DNA of 64,000 bases from Pictodentalium vernedei (Eukaryota; Mollusca; Scaphopoda; Dentaliida; Dentaliidae), in assembly GCA_031216915.1 (NCBI GenBank), contig CM062290.1, forward strand, positions 167,853,453-167,917,452. The letters run 5' to 3'. The notes beneath the pieces are model-generated. The model was not told where the DNA came from and ran no database searches. It worked only from the letters and a program-made list of their open reading frames with translations. Numbering within the stretch: position 1 is the stretch's first letter; the number at the start of each line of letters is the position of its first letter. The position numbers and the translations under genes were made by a program. Shown one piece after another: positions 1 to 11,194 of this stretch.

Positions 1-1447
1 TTTCAGGATCAAATTATCAGATTTACACCAAACACTATACAGCTCAGCACATCAGTAACCTGAACACAAATATAAAGTAACTTGACAATCCTAGCAATAT
101 TTTTCAAGTTATCGAATGCCAAAGGGATTTGAGGAATTTTCAATTTGAAGGATAAAGGGTTAATATCTCAGGATTAAATTATCAGATTTACACCAAAAAC
201 TATACAGCTCAGCACATCAGTAACCTGAACACAAATATAAAGTAACTTGACAATCCAAGCAATATTTTTCATGTAATCGAATGCCAAAGGGATTGGAGGA
301 ATTTTCAATTTGAAGAATAAAGGGTTAATATCTCAGGATTAAATTATCAGATTTACACCAAAAACTATACAGCTCGGCACATCAGTAACCTGAACACAAA
401 TATAAAGTAACTTGACAATCCAAGCAATATTTTTCAAGTTATCGAATGCCAAAGGGATTGGAGGAATTTTTAATTTGAAGGATAAAGGGTTAATATCTCA
501 GGATCAAAATAACCGATTTACACCAAAAACTATACAAGTCGGCACATCAGTAACCTGAACACAAATATAAAGTAACTTGACAATCCAAGTAATATTTTTC
601 AAGTTATCGAAAGGCAAAGGGATTGGAGGAATTTTCAATTTGAAGGATAAAGGGTTAATATCTCGGGATCAAATTATCAGATTTACACCAAAAACTATAC
701 AGCTTGGCACATCAGTAACCTGAACACAAATATAAGGTAACTAGACAATCCAAGCAATCTTTTTCAAGTTATCGAATGCCAAAGGGATTGAAGGAATTTT
801 TCAATTTGAAGGATAAATGGTTAATATCTCAGGATCAAATTATCAGATTTACACCAAAAAACTATACAGCTCGGCACATCAGTAACCTGAACACAAATAT
901 AAAGTAACTTGACAATCCGAGCAATATTTTTCAAGTTATCGAATGCCAACGTGATTTGAGCAATTTTCAATTTGAAGGTTAAAGGGTTAATATCTCAGGA
1001 TTAAATTATCAGATTTATACCAAAAACTATACAGCTCAGCACATCAGTAACCTGAACACAAATATAAAGTAACTTGACAATCCAAGCAATATTTTTCAAG
1101 TTATCGAATGCCAAAGGGATTGTAGGAATTTTCAATTTGAAGGATAAAGGGTTAATATCTCAGTATCAAAATAACAGATTTACACCAAAAACTATACAGC
1201 TCAGTACATCAATAACCTAAACACAAATATAAAGTAACTTGACAATCCAAGCAACATTTTTCAAGTTATCGAATGCCAAAGGGATTGGAGGAATTTTCAA
1301 TTTGAAGGATAAAGGGTTAATATCTCGGGATCAAATTATCCGACTTACACCAAAAACTATACAGCTCAGCACATCAGTAACCTGAACACAAATATAAAGT
1401 AACTTGACAATCCAAGCAATATTTTTCAAGTTATCGAATGCCAAAGA
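1..1447. repeat. Satellite, about 165-bp monomer, 9 copies
   Basis: Nine head-to-tail units begin near 1, 166, 331, 496, 661, 827, 993, 1158 and 1323, so the period is 165-166 bp. Each unit runs from TCTCAGGATCAAATTATC through ACACAAATATAAAGTAACTTG to AAGGGTTAATA. Units differ by only a few substitutions, so the array is fairly young. It starts before the window edge and stops abruptly inside a unit, just before an ACGGACGG-rich tract and a hairpin. That layout recurs at the end of the second array near 5.3 kb and suggests that the array is the core of a mobile element. No coding sequence is visible. Confidence 0.95.
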
Positions 1448-1550
1448 AATGGATACGGACGCCGGACGGACAGACGGACGGACAAACGACGGATGGACAC
1501 CCCGGATGCCGGCATTATGTGTACCATACATAGTATGGGTACACATAAAA
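1448..1550. mobile_element. Tail of the 165-bp array: GACGG tract plus terminal hairpin
   Basis: The array is followed by a short tract of ACGGAC/GACGG repeats (1453-1500) and then a perfect-stem hairpin at 1517-1546 (ATGTGTACC ... GGTACACAT). Tandem core, GACGG tract and terminal hairpin together match the layout at 5282-5351. I infer the 3' end of a Helentron/HINE-like or 'Pearl'-like element. No transposase or Rep/helicase is present to prove it. Confidence 0.55.
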
Positions 1551-2280
1551 AAGAATCACATTTGTTTCAAGGGGTTAAAATTGAAATTGAGAAAAATACC
1601 CTGTCACAGTAACCATAATGGCAATATGCCAGTAAGGTGAAACTCTATTTGAAAAATATCCACTTGGAAGAAAAGAAAGACAAACCTCAAAACCTGCACA
1701 TAAAAGTCAAAAAAGTATCACATTTGTTTCAAAGGGTTAAAATTTAGAAAAATACCCTGAAAATGTTACAGTAACCACCATGGCATTATGCCAGTGAGGT
1801 AAAACTCCACTCAAAAAAAAATATCAAAACCTGCACACAAAATTAAAGTAAATAAGCAGCTAAAGGGTTAAATAGTATAATAATAGCCCCAAGAAGCATC
1901 CTAACATAAAACAGGAACCATGGTAATATGCTACAAGATAAGTCGCCACTTGATAAAGAAGAAAGACAAACCTCAAAACCTGCACACAAACGTCAAAATA
2001 AGTCCAAAATTGGATTCAAAGGGTTAATATTAAGACAAACTACCCTGGAAAAGAGTGAAATGTCATCGTGAACCCCCATAGCAATATGCAAAGAAAAAAT
2101 TTTTTTAAAAAGCACAAAAATCCAAACCTGTAAACAAAATAAGTCCAAAATTGAAGTAATTAAGCAGGAAAAGGGTTAAAGAATACAACGTAGCCTTGAG
2201 ATGCATGTTTACATACAACAGAAAGCATGGACATATGCTACAAGGTAAATCTACACTTGGAAGAAAGGAAAAAAAACAAG
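1551..2280. repeat. Diverged repeats spaced about 150-165 bp, with AAAGGGTTAA core
   Basis: Five weakly similar units recur around the phrase TTCAAAGGGTTAAAAT (near 1570, 1733, 1868, 2020 and 2172). Each is followed by an ATGGCAATATGC-like stretch and CCTCAAAACCTGCACA. They share the AAGGGTTAA motif with the upstream 165-bp satellite and look like an older, decayed relative of it. I see no gene here. Confidence 0.7.
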
Positions 2281-2406
2281 AGGCCCCAAGGAGCCTTAAT
2301 CGCTCACCGGCCAAAGTGGTTCAAAGAGGAATTTGGGGGTCACATTCAGTTAGACATGGTTCATCAACACTACAAAGGAATGAAGTCATGAGAGACAAAT
2401 TTTATG

Positions 2407-2731
2407 GAGCTAGGGCCATAGCTTGAACAAACTTGAATCTTACCCCCCCCCCCCCCCCCCCAAGGATGTTGCATACCAAATATCAAAAACATTTATCTGC
2501 TGGATCTGAAGAAGATTTTTAAAGAAAATTCCTCATTTTGAACTAAGTTATCATTCGGGCTCCCACAGTGAGCCCAAATATGAACCCAGAGACTTGGCTT
2601 GAACAAACTTGAATCTCACCCACTAAGGATGCTGCATGCCAAATATCAAAACATTCCGACTGCTGAATCTGAAGAAGATTTTAAAAGAAAAATTCCTCAT
2701 ATTGACTAAGTTATAATTCGGGCTCCCACAG
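2407..2731. repeat. Satellite array (about 170 bp), left part
   Basis: Two units start at the landmark CTTGAACAAACTTGAATC near 2422 and 2598. They continue with AGGATGCTGCATACCAAATATC, GCTGGATCTGAAGAAG and GGGCTCCCACAGTGAGCCC; the last phrase is a small dyad. A run of about 16 C sits at the start of the first unit. The array is interrupted by the 790-bp element that begins at 2732 and resumes at 3522. Confidence 0.9.
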
Positions 2732-3521
2732 CAGGCCTGGCATTCTGAAAAATGCAGGAGGGCAAAAAATCGCTCTCCTCAATCAGCTTAGGAGAGCAAT
2801 TAGCTTTACACAGCATTTTAAGTATCCAGTTGAACAAACTCATTGAAACTGAAACCAACAGACCACATTAGTAATTTTATTAACTTTACTAAGGTAAAGC
2901 GAAATCTCTTAGACATCTAGATGTCTCACTCAACAACCGAACACACACTTGACAAGACCTGTGTGTGTACCCAGACCTGTTGTCCTAGAAAGTCATACGC
3001 CTACCACTACCACCTTCAACTCCCCAAGAGGGGGGTTGAAGGTGGTAGTGGTAGGCGTATGACTTTCTGGGACAACAGGTCTGCTTGAATCTACAGCCAC
3101 ATCCTGGTGCAAGTGCTTCAAGTGACAGGATAGTAGTAGTGGTAACATATTATAGTGTCAATATTCCTTGAATAATTACCCCTCAAACTGTGATGTCAGT
3201 TGTTGAACTTGAAATTGACAGAAAAAAAAATATTGCTGTGACCCATTTTGCTTCAAATGATTGCAACTGTGTTTGGGTATGGTTGCAGCCATTATCTTTT
3301 ACCACTAAATCACTTTCAAAATGAAATTACGTGATGTTATGTGACTTCGCAGTTAAATTACATTTTTGCTTTACAACAAGAATTTAATGTGACCATAATA
3401 CATGTAATCTCAATCATCCCAGACCAAAATATTTAGGAGGGCAATTTTTCGCTCTCCTTAATTCTTTCAGGAGGGCAGTAAGGAGAGCTAAAAAATCGCT
3501 CTCCTGAAATTGCCAAGCCTG
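2732..3521. mobile_element. 790-bp non-autonomous TIR element, 6-bp TSD
   Basis: The element begins CAGGCCTGGCATT and ends with the inverse of CAGGCTTGGCAATTTCAGG. Further inverted copies of AGGAGAGCGATTTTT and AGGAGGGCAA lie inside each end. CCACAG at 2726-2731 is repeated at 3522-3527, and the satellite unit resumes without loss, so this is a clean insertion. CAG...CTG termini suggest hAT-like ancestry, but a 6-bp duplication is short for hAT (normally 8 bp), so I leave the superfamily open. No transposase frame is present. The element contains the 112-bp hairpin at 2972-3083. Confidence 0.8.
2972..3083. other. 112-bp near-perfect hairpin inside the 790-bp element
   Basis: Arms of 54 bp at 2972-3025 and 3030-3083 pair almost perfectly around a 4-bp loop (CAGACCTGTTGTCC ... 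GGACAACAGGTCTG). It is not part of the element's terminal repeats. It may be a nested foldback insertion, or it may be a hairpin-RNA source if transcribed. Confidence 0.85.
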
Positions 3522-4640
3522 CCACAGGGAGCCCAAATATGGACCCAGGGACTTTGCTTTAACAAACTTGAATCTCACCCCCTAAGGATGCTACACACCA
3601 CATATCAAAACATTCCGACTGCTGGATCTGAAGAAGAAGATTTTTAAAGAAAATTCCTCATTTTGAACTATTGAACTAAGTTACAATTCAAGCCCCCACA
3701 GTGAGTCCAAATATGAACCTAGCGACATGGCTTGAACAAACTTGAATCTCACACCCCCTAAGGATGCTGCATACCCAATATTAAAAGATTCTGCCTGCTG
3801 GATCTGGAGAAGAAGATTTTTAAAGAAATTTGCCTGAAATGCACTAAGTTCAAATTGGGCTCCTATACTGAGCCCAAATATGAACCCAGGGGTCGATTTG
3901 AACAAACTTGAATCAGATCCACCCCACAATGCTGCATACCAAATGCACCTACTGGATCTGAAGAAGATTTTTAAAGAAAATTCATCATTTTGAACTAAGT
4001 TATAATTTGGGCTACGACAGTGAGCCCAAATATGAACCCAGGGACTTGGCTTGAACAAACTTGAATCTCCCCCCCCCCCCCAAGCATGCTGCATACCCAA
4101 TATCAAAAGATTCTGCCTGATGGATCTTGAGAAGATTTTTAAAGAAATTTGCCTGAAATGCACTAAGTTCAAATTGGGCTCCTATACTGAGCCCAAATAT
4201 GAACCCAGGGGTTCGATTTGAACAAACTTGAATCAGATCCACCCCACAATGTTGCATACCAAATATCAAAAGATTCTGCCTGCTGGATCTTGAGAAGAAG
4301 ATTTTTTAAGAAATTTGCCTGAAATGCACTAAGTTCGAATTCGGGATTCTATACTGAGCCCAAATATGAATCCAGGGGGCCGATTTGAACAAACTTGAGT
4401 CAGATCCACCCCACAATGTTGCATACCAAATATCAAAAGATTCTGCCTGCTGGATCTGGAGATTTTTTAAGAAATTTGCCTTAAATGCACTAAGTTCGAA
4501 TTTGGGCTTCTATAGTGAGCCCAAATATGAATCTAGGGAGCCGAATTCAACAAACTTGAATCAGATCCACCCCACAATGTTGCACACCAAATATTAAAAG
4601 ATTCTACCTGCTGGATCTGGAGAAGAAGATTTTTTAATGT
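3522..4640. repeat. Satellite array (153-176 bp units), right part
   Basis: The array seen at 2407-2731 continues with about seven more units. Landmarks lie near 3557, 3731, 3897, 4050, 4217, 4384 and 4546, spaced 153-174 bp. Later units carry the variant GATTTGAACAAACTTGAATCAGATCCACCCCACAATG, so two sub-families sit in blocks. Short frames here translate repeat sequence and are not genes. Confidence 0.9.
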
Positions 4641-5351
4641 TTTTCCCATTGCCCACAGTGTTAAAAAGTGCTGACTCAGCACTTTTTCAAAGTCCTGAAA
4701 AAAGTACCTTGTGATCAAACCGATAGGGATTTTTTTTAACCATTCTATTCTACTAGATAAAAGTAAGCTTTATACAAAATAAGAATTCTCTGTGCTGTGT
4801 AGTTTTGGAGATATGGTAGTTTTAAGGTTTTTCCTATTTTTAGCTCCCGAGGTTCCCGCGGGGCAATGAGAAAAATTTTTTTTGCATCAATCAACTACTT
4901 ATGACCCATTATCATCTCATATCAAATTTGGTTCAAATCGACCTCACGGTTCTGAAAATAGAAATTTTAGGTGTGGCCAAAATTTTGGCCCCCCCCCCTC
5001 CCAAAACGAAGGCAAATAATGCCCGACAAACTTCTCTTGAACAAACTTGATTCTAAACCAAAAGGACTCTGTACACCACATATCAAGTCTCTGCTACTGG
5101 TGGTTCATTAGAAAAAGATTTTCAAAAAATTTGGCCATTTTTTCCCCACCCCTCTGCTCAATATGAGTCGAAACCTAATTTGCACAAAAATCAAAATGCC
5201 CCTACATAACCACTACTTACATGAAATTTAATTAAAATGTGGCCAGTGGTTGAGGAGAAAGAGGCTCAAACACCACCTTCACGCAGGACGACGGACGACA
5301 GACGAAGAGTGATAAGAAAAGCTCACCCTGACTTTCAGTCAGGTGAGCTAA
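4641..5351. mobile_element. Non-tandem tail of the array element, ending in a hairpin and CTAA
   Basis: After the last full unit the sequence becomes single copy. It includes a 25-bp perfect palindrome at 4663-4687 (AAAAAGTGCTGA c TCAGCACTTTTT) and one decayed repeat-like stretch near 5035-5150 (CTTGAACAAACTTGATTC). It then reaches GGACGACGGACGACAGACG (5286-5304) and a hairpin at 5320-5349 (AGCTCACC ... GGTGAGCT) that runs into CTAA. Helitron-class elements end in a hairpin plus CTRR, and HINE/Helentron derivatives carry internal tandem repeats, so a Helentron-type derivative is the best reading. No Rep/helicase is seen. Confidence 0.5.
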
Positions 5352-5598
5352 AAATATGTTGATAAACACGTGTGCAGCATTGAAGAAAGTCATTGACATT
5401 TCCTCCTTGTTAGGGTTGATAAAAAACTATACCAGAACTCTGCATCGGGCATACCACGTAAACTGGTATATCCAGGAACATATTGACACAATTCTAATTC
5501 CCTGGGGTGTTATATGGGATAAATTTATTATTTTGAGACTTCCGGGTCGTTAAGAACACCCGTCTTGAAATGAACTGTTCTTAGTTGCTATACACAAT

Positions 5599-6419
5599 CA
5601 GTGGTGGCTCTAGCATTTCTCCGACAGTGGGGACTGACCTCCCCAATAGTCAGAGAGGGAGAGGGGTGGTGGGGATTTAAGTTTATACCAGTCTGTAAGA
5701 TGCTATATACTGCCCCTTCCCCAGCTGGGACTGAAGGCCTGGGGTGGGTAGGGACAGTATAGAGACACGTTACACAGAGGCTATGTTATGCCCCAGAAAC
5801 CTTACAATAAAATGAAGAGTTCCCAAAAATGAGTAAGCTAGCGGCCTAGGTATATAAGTACTACTCTGTAAGACAGCTACTTTCTGACCCTCCCCTCAAT
5901 TGAAGCTCATGCCTCCCTGGTGTGGAGGGGCAGTATATAGCTGCTATACAGAGGCTACAGGGCAGTCAAGAAACCATACAATGAAAGACGAGAGTTTCCA
6001 TACAGGGAAGAGGGGGTAGGTATATACTAGTCTGTAAATCACTATATACTGGCCCTTCCTCACCTGGGGCTCAAGCCTGTGGTGGGGGAGGGGCAGTATT
6101 AAGGTGTCTTACAGAGGCTATGATGTGCCCCAGGAACTTGAAATCAAAAGGGGAGTTCCCAAAAATAGTGAGGATGGCAGCCTACATTTATCGGTGCTAC
6201 TCTGTAAGACGGCTATCTACTGACCCTCCCCTAAATTGGACCTTATGATTCCATGGTGGGTAGGGGCTGTATATACCTGTTATACAGAGGCTAAAGTGTA
6301 GCCAAGAAACCATACAATGAAAGGCAAGTTTCCTGACAGGGAAAGGGCAGGTGTAGCCTGGGTAGGCCACGCCAACGAGGGGCTATAGCCCTGCTGACCC
6401 TCTTTTGGAGCCGCCCCTG
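5599..6419. mobile_element. Candidate hAT-like non-autonomous element with internal 170-bp repeats
   Basis: The left end CAGTGGTGGCTC and the inverse of the right end, CAGGGGCGGCTC, match at 10 of 12 positions and resemble hAT termini. Inside are four diverged units about 170 bp apart, near 5690, 5865, 6031 and 6205 (CTGTAAGAYRGCTATATACTGNCCC). They alternate between two sub-types, giving a dimer of about 340 bp. An 8-bp target duplication is not convincing (tacacaat / gttataat), so the boundaries are provisional. No transposase frame is visible. Confidence 0.5.
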
Positions 6420-6916
6420 GTTATAATGCCTCATGAAAAATAATAAAACATGGAGCTGAATGCCATTCCCTGCAGTTACCGCCCCCCCCCCCCCCACCCC
6501 TTGCAGTTATGGTGTAGTTAATTCTATATTGTTCAAACATGAGGCAGCCATTAAATTTCCGTCAACACTCTTGAATTAGTTACTGTTGGCTGTAGCTCAC
6601 GATGTGGAACTTGGAAGTGCACAGAACTTTCAGTCTCTTGCACAAGCTGCAGGGCACTAATAGTTTTAATTTACTAACTACTAAAATAGAAGGTAGTGCG
6701 GTGACTCAGTGGTAGACTGTTCGACTTCTATACTAGAGGTGCCAAGTTCGATCCCCGTCCGGGGCGACCTGTGTTGTGTCCTTGGGCAAGGCCCTTTATC
6801 CCGCTTGCCTACATGGGGGCACGTTGACCCTGTGTACTAAGGCATACTGTGAGTCGATGGTACACACATCTTCAACCGCTGTAGCCCTGTTTGAGCGGAG
6901 CTTGAACAGAGTTAGA

Positions 6917-7818
6917 CAGCCCTCGCAATTGGCTTCGGCAATCGGCATTGCCGAAGCGATTTGCTGAAGCAAACGGCGCTGACTACGGCACACAGTTGCC
7001 GTAGTAGAAATAATCTGCAGTGGTGTTTGACTTGTCCAAACTTGGACCCAAAGTCCCTAACATATTTTTTTGGTTTGGTACATCCTGTTCCACAGGATGT
7101 ATCAAACCAAAAAATTATATTACAGACTTTGGGTCCAAGTTTGGACGAATGTGTGACATGCAGTAGTTCACTGTGCACGAGAAACACACACCGGTAGCTG
7201 AAAACGGAAACTTGCAGCCAACGTTACACTTACTTAAACTTTCTGTCATTGGTTTGTTTATTGTGATACCCCTCTCGAAAACAATTTAATCTGTGCCGTA
7301 CACATGCACATCTTCTCCACATATAAATATGTGTAGGGGTTTCCTGGACGGAGTTCTACATTTACAGAAAATGGGTCAACATTCATTTTTTGATTCCAGG
7401 GAATATACACAAATACAGGTAAACAAACGGCATGTTTTTTCTGAGAAATAAGTTTGAAATGTATTTTACTCAATATTCAGCTCTGATGAAATTCATTCGT
7501 TTTGCAGTCCCGCAAATTTTGATCGCAAACTGACAAATCGACTGTGCATATGACATTGCAGGGGTGGATTCAAGTAAAAAAAAAAAAATTTTGTCATCCA
7601 AAATATCAAGTGCATTTCCATCCCAAAAGCCACGAGAATGCTTCTTTTGATAGCAGATTTCAAAATTTTCCTAGGGCGAGACCCCCCCCTCCCCACTAAA
7701 ACAATTGTGCAATCGGCACTCACTGCCTTCCCAGAAATGCCTTAGTAACTGCCGAAGCACATAAAATTTGCTACGGCAAACGACTGCCGAAGCCAAAAAA
7801 TTTGAATTGCGAGGGCTG
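6917..7818. mobile_element. 902-bp TIR element inserted in the SINE, 6-bp TSD
   Basis: Termini are perfect 14-bp inverted repeats, CAGCCCTCGCAATT. They are followed, with a small offset, by GGCTTCGGCA on both sides and further CTTCGGCA/TGCCGAAG repeats inside. GTTAGA flanks both ends (6911-6916 and 7819-7824), and the SINE body is continuous across the site, as comparison with the copy at 44869 shows. CAG...CTG termini resemble hAT, but the duplication is 6 bp. No transposase is encoded. A smaller foldback sits inside at 7034-7146. Confidence 0.88.
7034..7146. mobile_element. Small foldback MITE, GTCCAAACTTGG family, copy 1
   Basis: The arms are GTCCAAACTTGGACCCAAAG and its inverse, separated by A/T-rich sequence and an inner dyad (GTTTGGTACATCCTG / CAGGATGTATCAAAC). 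The same terminal sequence bounds the element at 29859-29936, so this is a dispersed family, not a chance palindrome. Confidence 0.75.
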
Positions 7819-7961
7819 GTTAGAATGTTGAGGAGCCGACAGTTGCTCGTCTATGCTCAGCGGGTACTCTGGCTTCCTCCACCCGTAAAACTGTCATGGT
7901 CACGATTAGCCATTGTGCATAAGTATGTGACCTTAAACACCAAGCAATAAATAAATAAAAT

Positions 7962-8548
7962 GCGCAAAAATGAAATGTTTTTTTAATTGAGAAATATGTT
8001 TTTGTACATTCCTCACGCTAAGGAACATAAAAATTGCACGGAAGATAAAAAAATTCTTAACATTTTGAAATATGTCACAAAAGTTCTGGAACAAATTTCT
8101 TGTTTTGTATTTGATTCCAGTACGCATGACGTAAGCACTGCCAACCCGTTATTGGCCACTTAAGTTGGTCCAAAGATTGTGCAATGTTTCTGATGGACAG
8201 GGAATGACAATAACTCTATTTTGGTCACAAAGTGTAATGGTACTAGTAGGCTGATAAAAATAAAGTACTTTCCTTTTGTAGAAATGATCCGTACCCTTCT
8301 TTAAACTTCGCATAAAAAATGTTCTGCATTGACTCGCTTAATTTCGTTTCGTTTGAACTTTGTAAACAGATAATAAAATTAAATTCCAGTCACCTAACAA
8401 ACTGCGCAATATATTTCGTGATATATTGCTACAAATGTCCTGCCTTATAGTTCTGAGATACATCAGTTATTTACCAACATATCACAACGGAAACATGGTT
8501 TGACTTGTTATAGGCACAGACCTGTTATAATATAGGCACACTAACTGT
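7962..8548. other. No recognisable feature
   Basis: A/T-rich sequence with no convincing reading frame, repeat or RNA gene. Confidence 0.6.
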
Positions 8549-8674
8549 ATATATTCCTATTTTCGAGTTTTGAGTTCCCAATCCCATAAAAACTTGATGG
8601 GAACTTTTTCTACAGAATTGAATGGGAAGAATTTGAATGTAGAGGGGTAGCCACTACGTTCAGATCACTGAACT
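8549..8674 (+). repeat. Arm unit X of the foldback chain, copy 1
   Basis: About 125 bp, from TATATATTCC through AACTTGATGGGAAC to GGTAGCCACTACGTTC and CACTGAACT. It recurs inverted at 9279-9405 and directly at about 9965-10083. Between this copy and the inverted one (8690-9270) weaker inverted matches occur (GGCCGAAACATCCCA at both sides), so 8549-9405 may be an older foldback sharing one arm with the next. Confidence 0.75.
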
Positions 8675-9278
8675 ATGACTGTCCCAACCCAGTGGGGTTC
8701 GTGACCTTTTGGCCCCATAAAAGGTCGAAACATCCCACTTAAGGAGGCCGAACCGTCTCACTTTTTAAACTTTTACCAGGTCATTTCGGCCCCAATAAAT
8801 AAATATATGCTCATGAGTCAATAAATAGTTTTAAATATTATTCAACATTTACAAAACACCTCTAGAGGTTTTTTTTTCACAGGTCAGTACATAATTGAAC
8901 ACAGTGACAAGAGGTTAGTTGTCACAACTATAGATGATTCTTGAGTTTGGTCTTCACAACTCGGTTTGTTTTAAAAAACAGCAAACCATCATATGACAAA
9001 CTTAAAAAACGACTCAAGGAAGCTTGAAGTAAATGGGTGCATACCCTCCCCCCCCCCCCCCCACCCACCTCGCCACTCTCTTAAATAAATTTCTTGTGGT
9101 TTGGCAGTGACTAAAGGCAGAAAATCGGGTCGACAGTGTACACAGATTGTCAGAGCATTCTTCGGCTGAATCTATTTTATTTACGTTGTCTCTCCACCCT
9201 CTTTCTACGAGGCCGAAACATCCCAGGCCTTAACTGGAACGAAACGTCCCGATTCCACCCAGTGCCCCTTTGTCTTCT

Positions 9279-10083
9279 AGTTCAGCAATCCGAACATAGT
9301 GGCTACCCCTTTACGTTCAGATTCTTACCATTCAATCCCATAGAAAAAGTTCCCATCAAGTTTTTATGGGAACTCCAAACTCAAAATTAGGAATATATAT
9401 CAAGCTTTCGCCCATATTACCGGCTACAATTGATAGTACACGTATTTCCTTACATTTGGGCAGAGTTTTATTGATCCAAACTATATTTTATCCTTTAATT
9501 ACCGTCATTTGAAGACTTGCGAGGTGTCAATGGAAATTTCGAAATCGGCCATGTTTTTGTACAAATATAAAACAGTAAAAACAATAACCCGGTAATGGTG
9601 CCGAAATGAGCAGACCTTTCTGTCGATGTGGAGTCAGAATCTCGATCTCATTCGTGCAGAGGAAATATCAAACTCAGTCGCATTTGCACAGAGTAGATTA
9701 TCAAACCCCTCTGCGCAAATGCGATCGAATTTCCGATTCCTCATTTATGAAAAGGTCTATTCATTTCGGTGCCATTACTGGGTTATTGTTTTTACTGTTT
9801 TATATTTATACAAAAACATGGCCGATTTCGAAATTTCCGTTGACAGCTCGCGAGTCTTCAAATGACGGTATTTAAAGGATAAAACATAGTTTGGATCAAT
9901 AAACTCTGCCCAAATGTATGGAAATACGTGTACTATCGATTGCAGCCGGTAATAAGGGCGAAAGCTTGATATATATTCCTAATTTTGAGTTCCCACAAAA
10001 ACTTGATGGGAACTTTTTCTATAGGATTGAATGGTAAGAATCTGAACGTAGAGGGGTAGCCACTACGTTCGGATCACTGAACT
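9279..10083. mobile_element. 805-bp long inverted repeat (foldback)
   Basis: The two halves are inverse copies almost throughout, with arms near 390 bp centred at about 9681. Left-arm landmarks (ACGTTCAGATTCTTACC, AGTACACGTATTTCC, AAACAATAACCCGG) all reappear inverted in the right arm. The centre holds another dyad, TCGCATTTGCACAGAG / CTCTGCGCAAATGCGA. Arm differences are scattered, so the copy is not brand new. No protein is encoded; the open frames here come from the palindrome. The unit X at 8549-8674 copies the outer 120 bp of the arm. Confidence 0.88.
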
Positions 10084-11034
10084 CAGGGTATTTGATGACT
10101 GGATTCGCATCGCAAAATGCTAGTCAAAAATGGCCAAATGCTGACCATTTTTCTTTCATATTTGCCTTATATTCACTATTTATCATCACTTTTTGAAACC
10201 AAGATGGAAACTGCTAAGCAAATTTTTAAAAACAAAAAATACCCTGGAACTACTTTGTCTTCCTGCCCAACATTGATTAAGGGCCTATATAAGTAATGAA
10301 ATTTTGTTTATTTTGAAAATTCTCACCTCTGATATTCCTTCAATTCAAATTAAATATACACAAAATGTACATCAAAATGAAGGTTGGGAGGTATAGAACA
10401 CGAAACACATGTGTAATCAACTCATAGAGTCGACTGTAGGCACCACTGGTTCCTGGATGTCTGATGCCGTATTTGCACCAGAACTGATAATTTAAAATAA
10501 TACAGTTGTTACGGCGGTATCGGATCACCTTTCAAAAATTGGCCACCGCCAATTCAATCGATGTATTTTCCTATTAAATATATACGTGTGTGAAGACAAT
10601 TGTCTCCTTGAAAAATGCAAACAAGTTTCAAACCGATATTGTACATGAAAGTGACAAAATAATGCACGCCTTTAGGTGACCTGATTGCGGCGGTACCGGA
10701 ACAATTTTGGCGATATCGGATCACGCATCCCATTGTACACTTGCGCTTGGGATATCGTACTCAGATGGGGGACATGCCTTGTCTGCAGTCTGGGGGTAAT
10801 AATGAAAGTATTCCAATTGGAACCATTCAAATGAACTACGTATTTCTTTCTTGGGTAACTCTAAATCTCAACCAAAAACACGTAATAAAAATAAAAGTGA
10901 TATAAATTTTAATGGCCACAACTAAAAACAGTTTCTCGAAGAAATTACAATAAATCACATAAATATCATTTTCAAAATATCCCAGGATTGTTAAGTGAAC
11001 TGGCTTATATCTTTGTTGTATAATATAAGAAGTA
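10084..11034. other. No recognisable gene; weak GGCGGTATCGGA motifs
   Basis: Single-copy A/T-rich sequence. Motifs GGCGGTATCGGATCACC (near 10513) and GGCGGTACCGGA (near 10690) resemble the flank of the mariner-like element near 22.57 kb (ACCGCCGCATCAACTGTATT), hinting at an older shared repeat. Nothing else can be supported. Confidence 0.45.
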
Positions 11035-11194
11035 TTTTTATTTTCACCACCCCGTGATGCGCTCCTTCCAATGAGGGGGTCAGAACTTAAGTTTTGGAAG
11101 CAAAAAATGAAAATATAAAAAAAAGATTGAATAACGACTTTCGTGTATAGCACTGGCTGAGTTTGGCCGTTACGTTGGGTAAAGGGTTAAAACT
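11035..11194. mobile_element. 3' fragment of a TTAA-type MITE
   Basis: The end GGTAAAGGGTTAA and the preceding TTCCAATGAGGGGGTCAGAAC ... CAAAAAATGAAAATAT match the right half of the complete copy at 24580-24829. The left terminus is not found, so this copy is truncated. Confidence 0.6.

Larger units (their letters stand above)
6692..7961 (+). mobile_element. tRNA-headed SINE, interrupted at 6917-7824
   Basis: The head has a Pol III A box (GACTCAGTGGTAGACTG) and B box (AGTTCGATCCC). The body follows with GTGTCCTTGGGCAAGGCCC, TACATGGGGGCAC, GTACTAAGGC and GTCGATGGT. After the inserted element the SINE resumes with ATGTTGAGGAGCCGACAG, CTCGTCTATGCTCAGCGGG and a short AAATAAATAAAA tail. Without the insertion its length is about 362 bp, like the copies at 14940, 44869 and 58298. 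It is a conserved-domain SINE family; I cannot assign it to Deu-, V- or Meta-SINEs by eye. LINE machinery supplied in trans would be expected to mobilise it. Confidence 0.88.

Noticed and set aside
5599-6419. Confident hAT call with 8-bp duplication
   Set aside because: TIRs match, but the flanking 8-mers agree at only 4 positions, so boundaries are listed as provisional.
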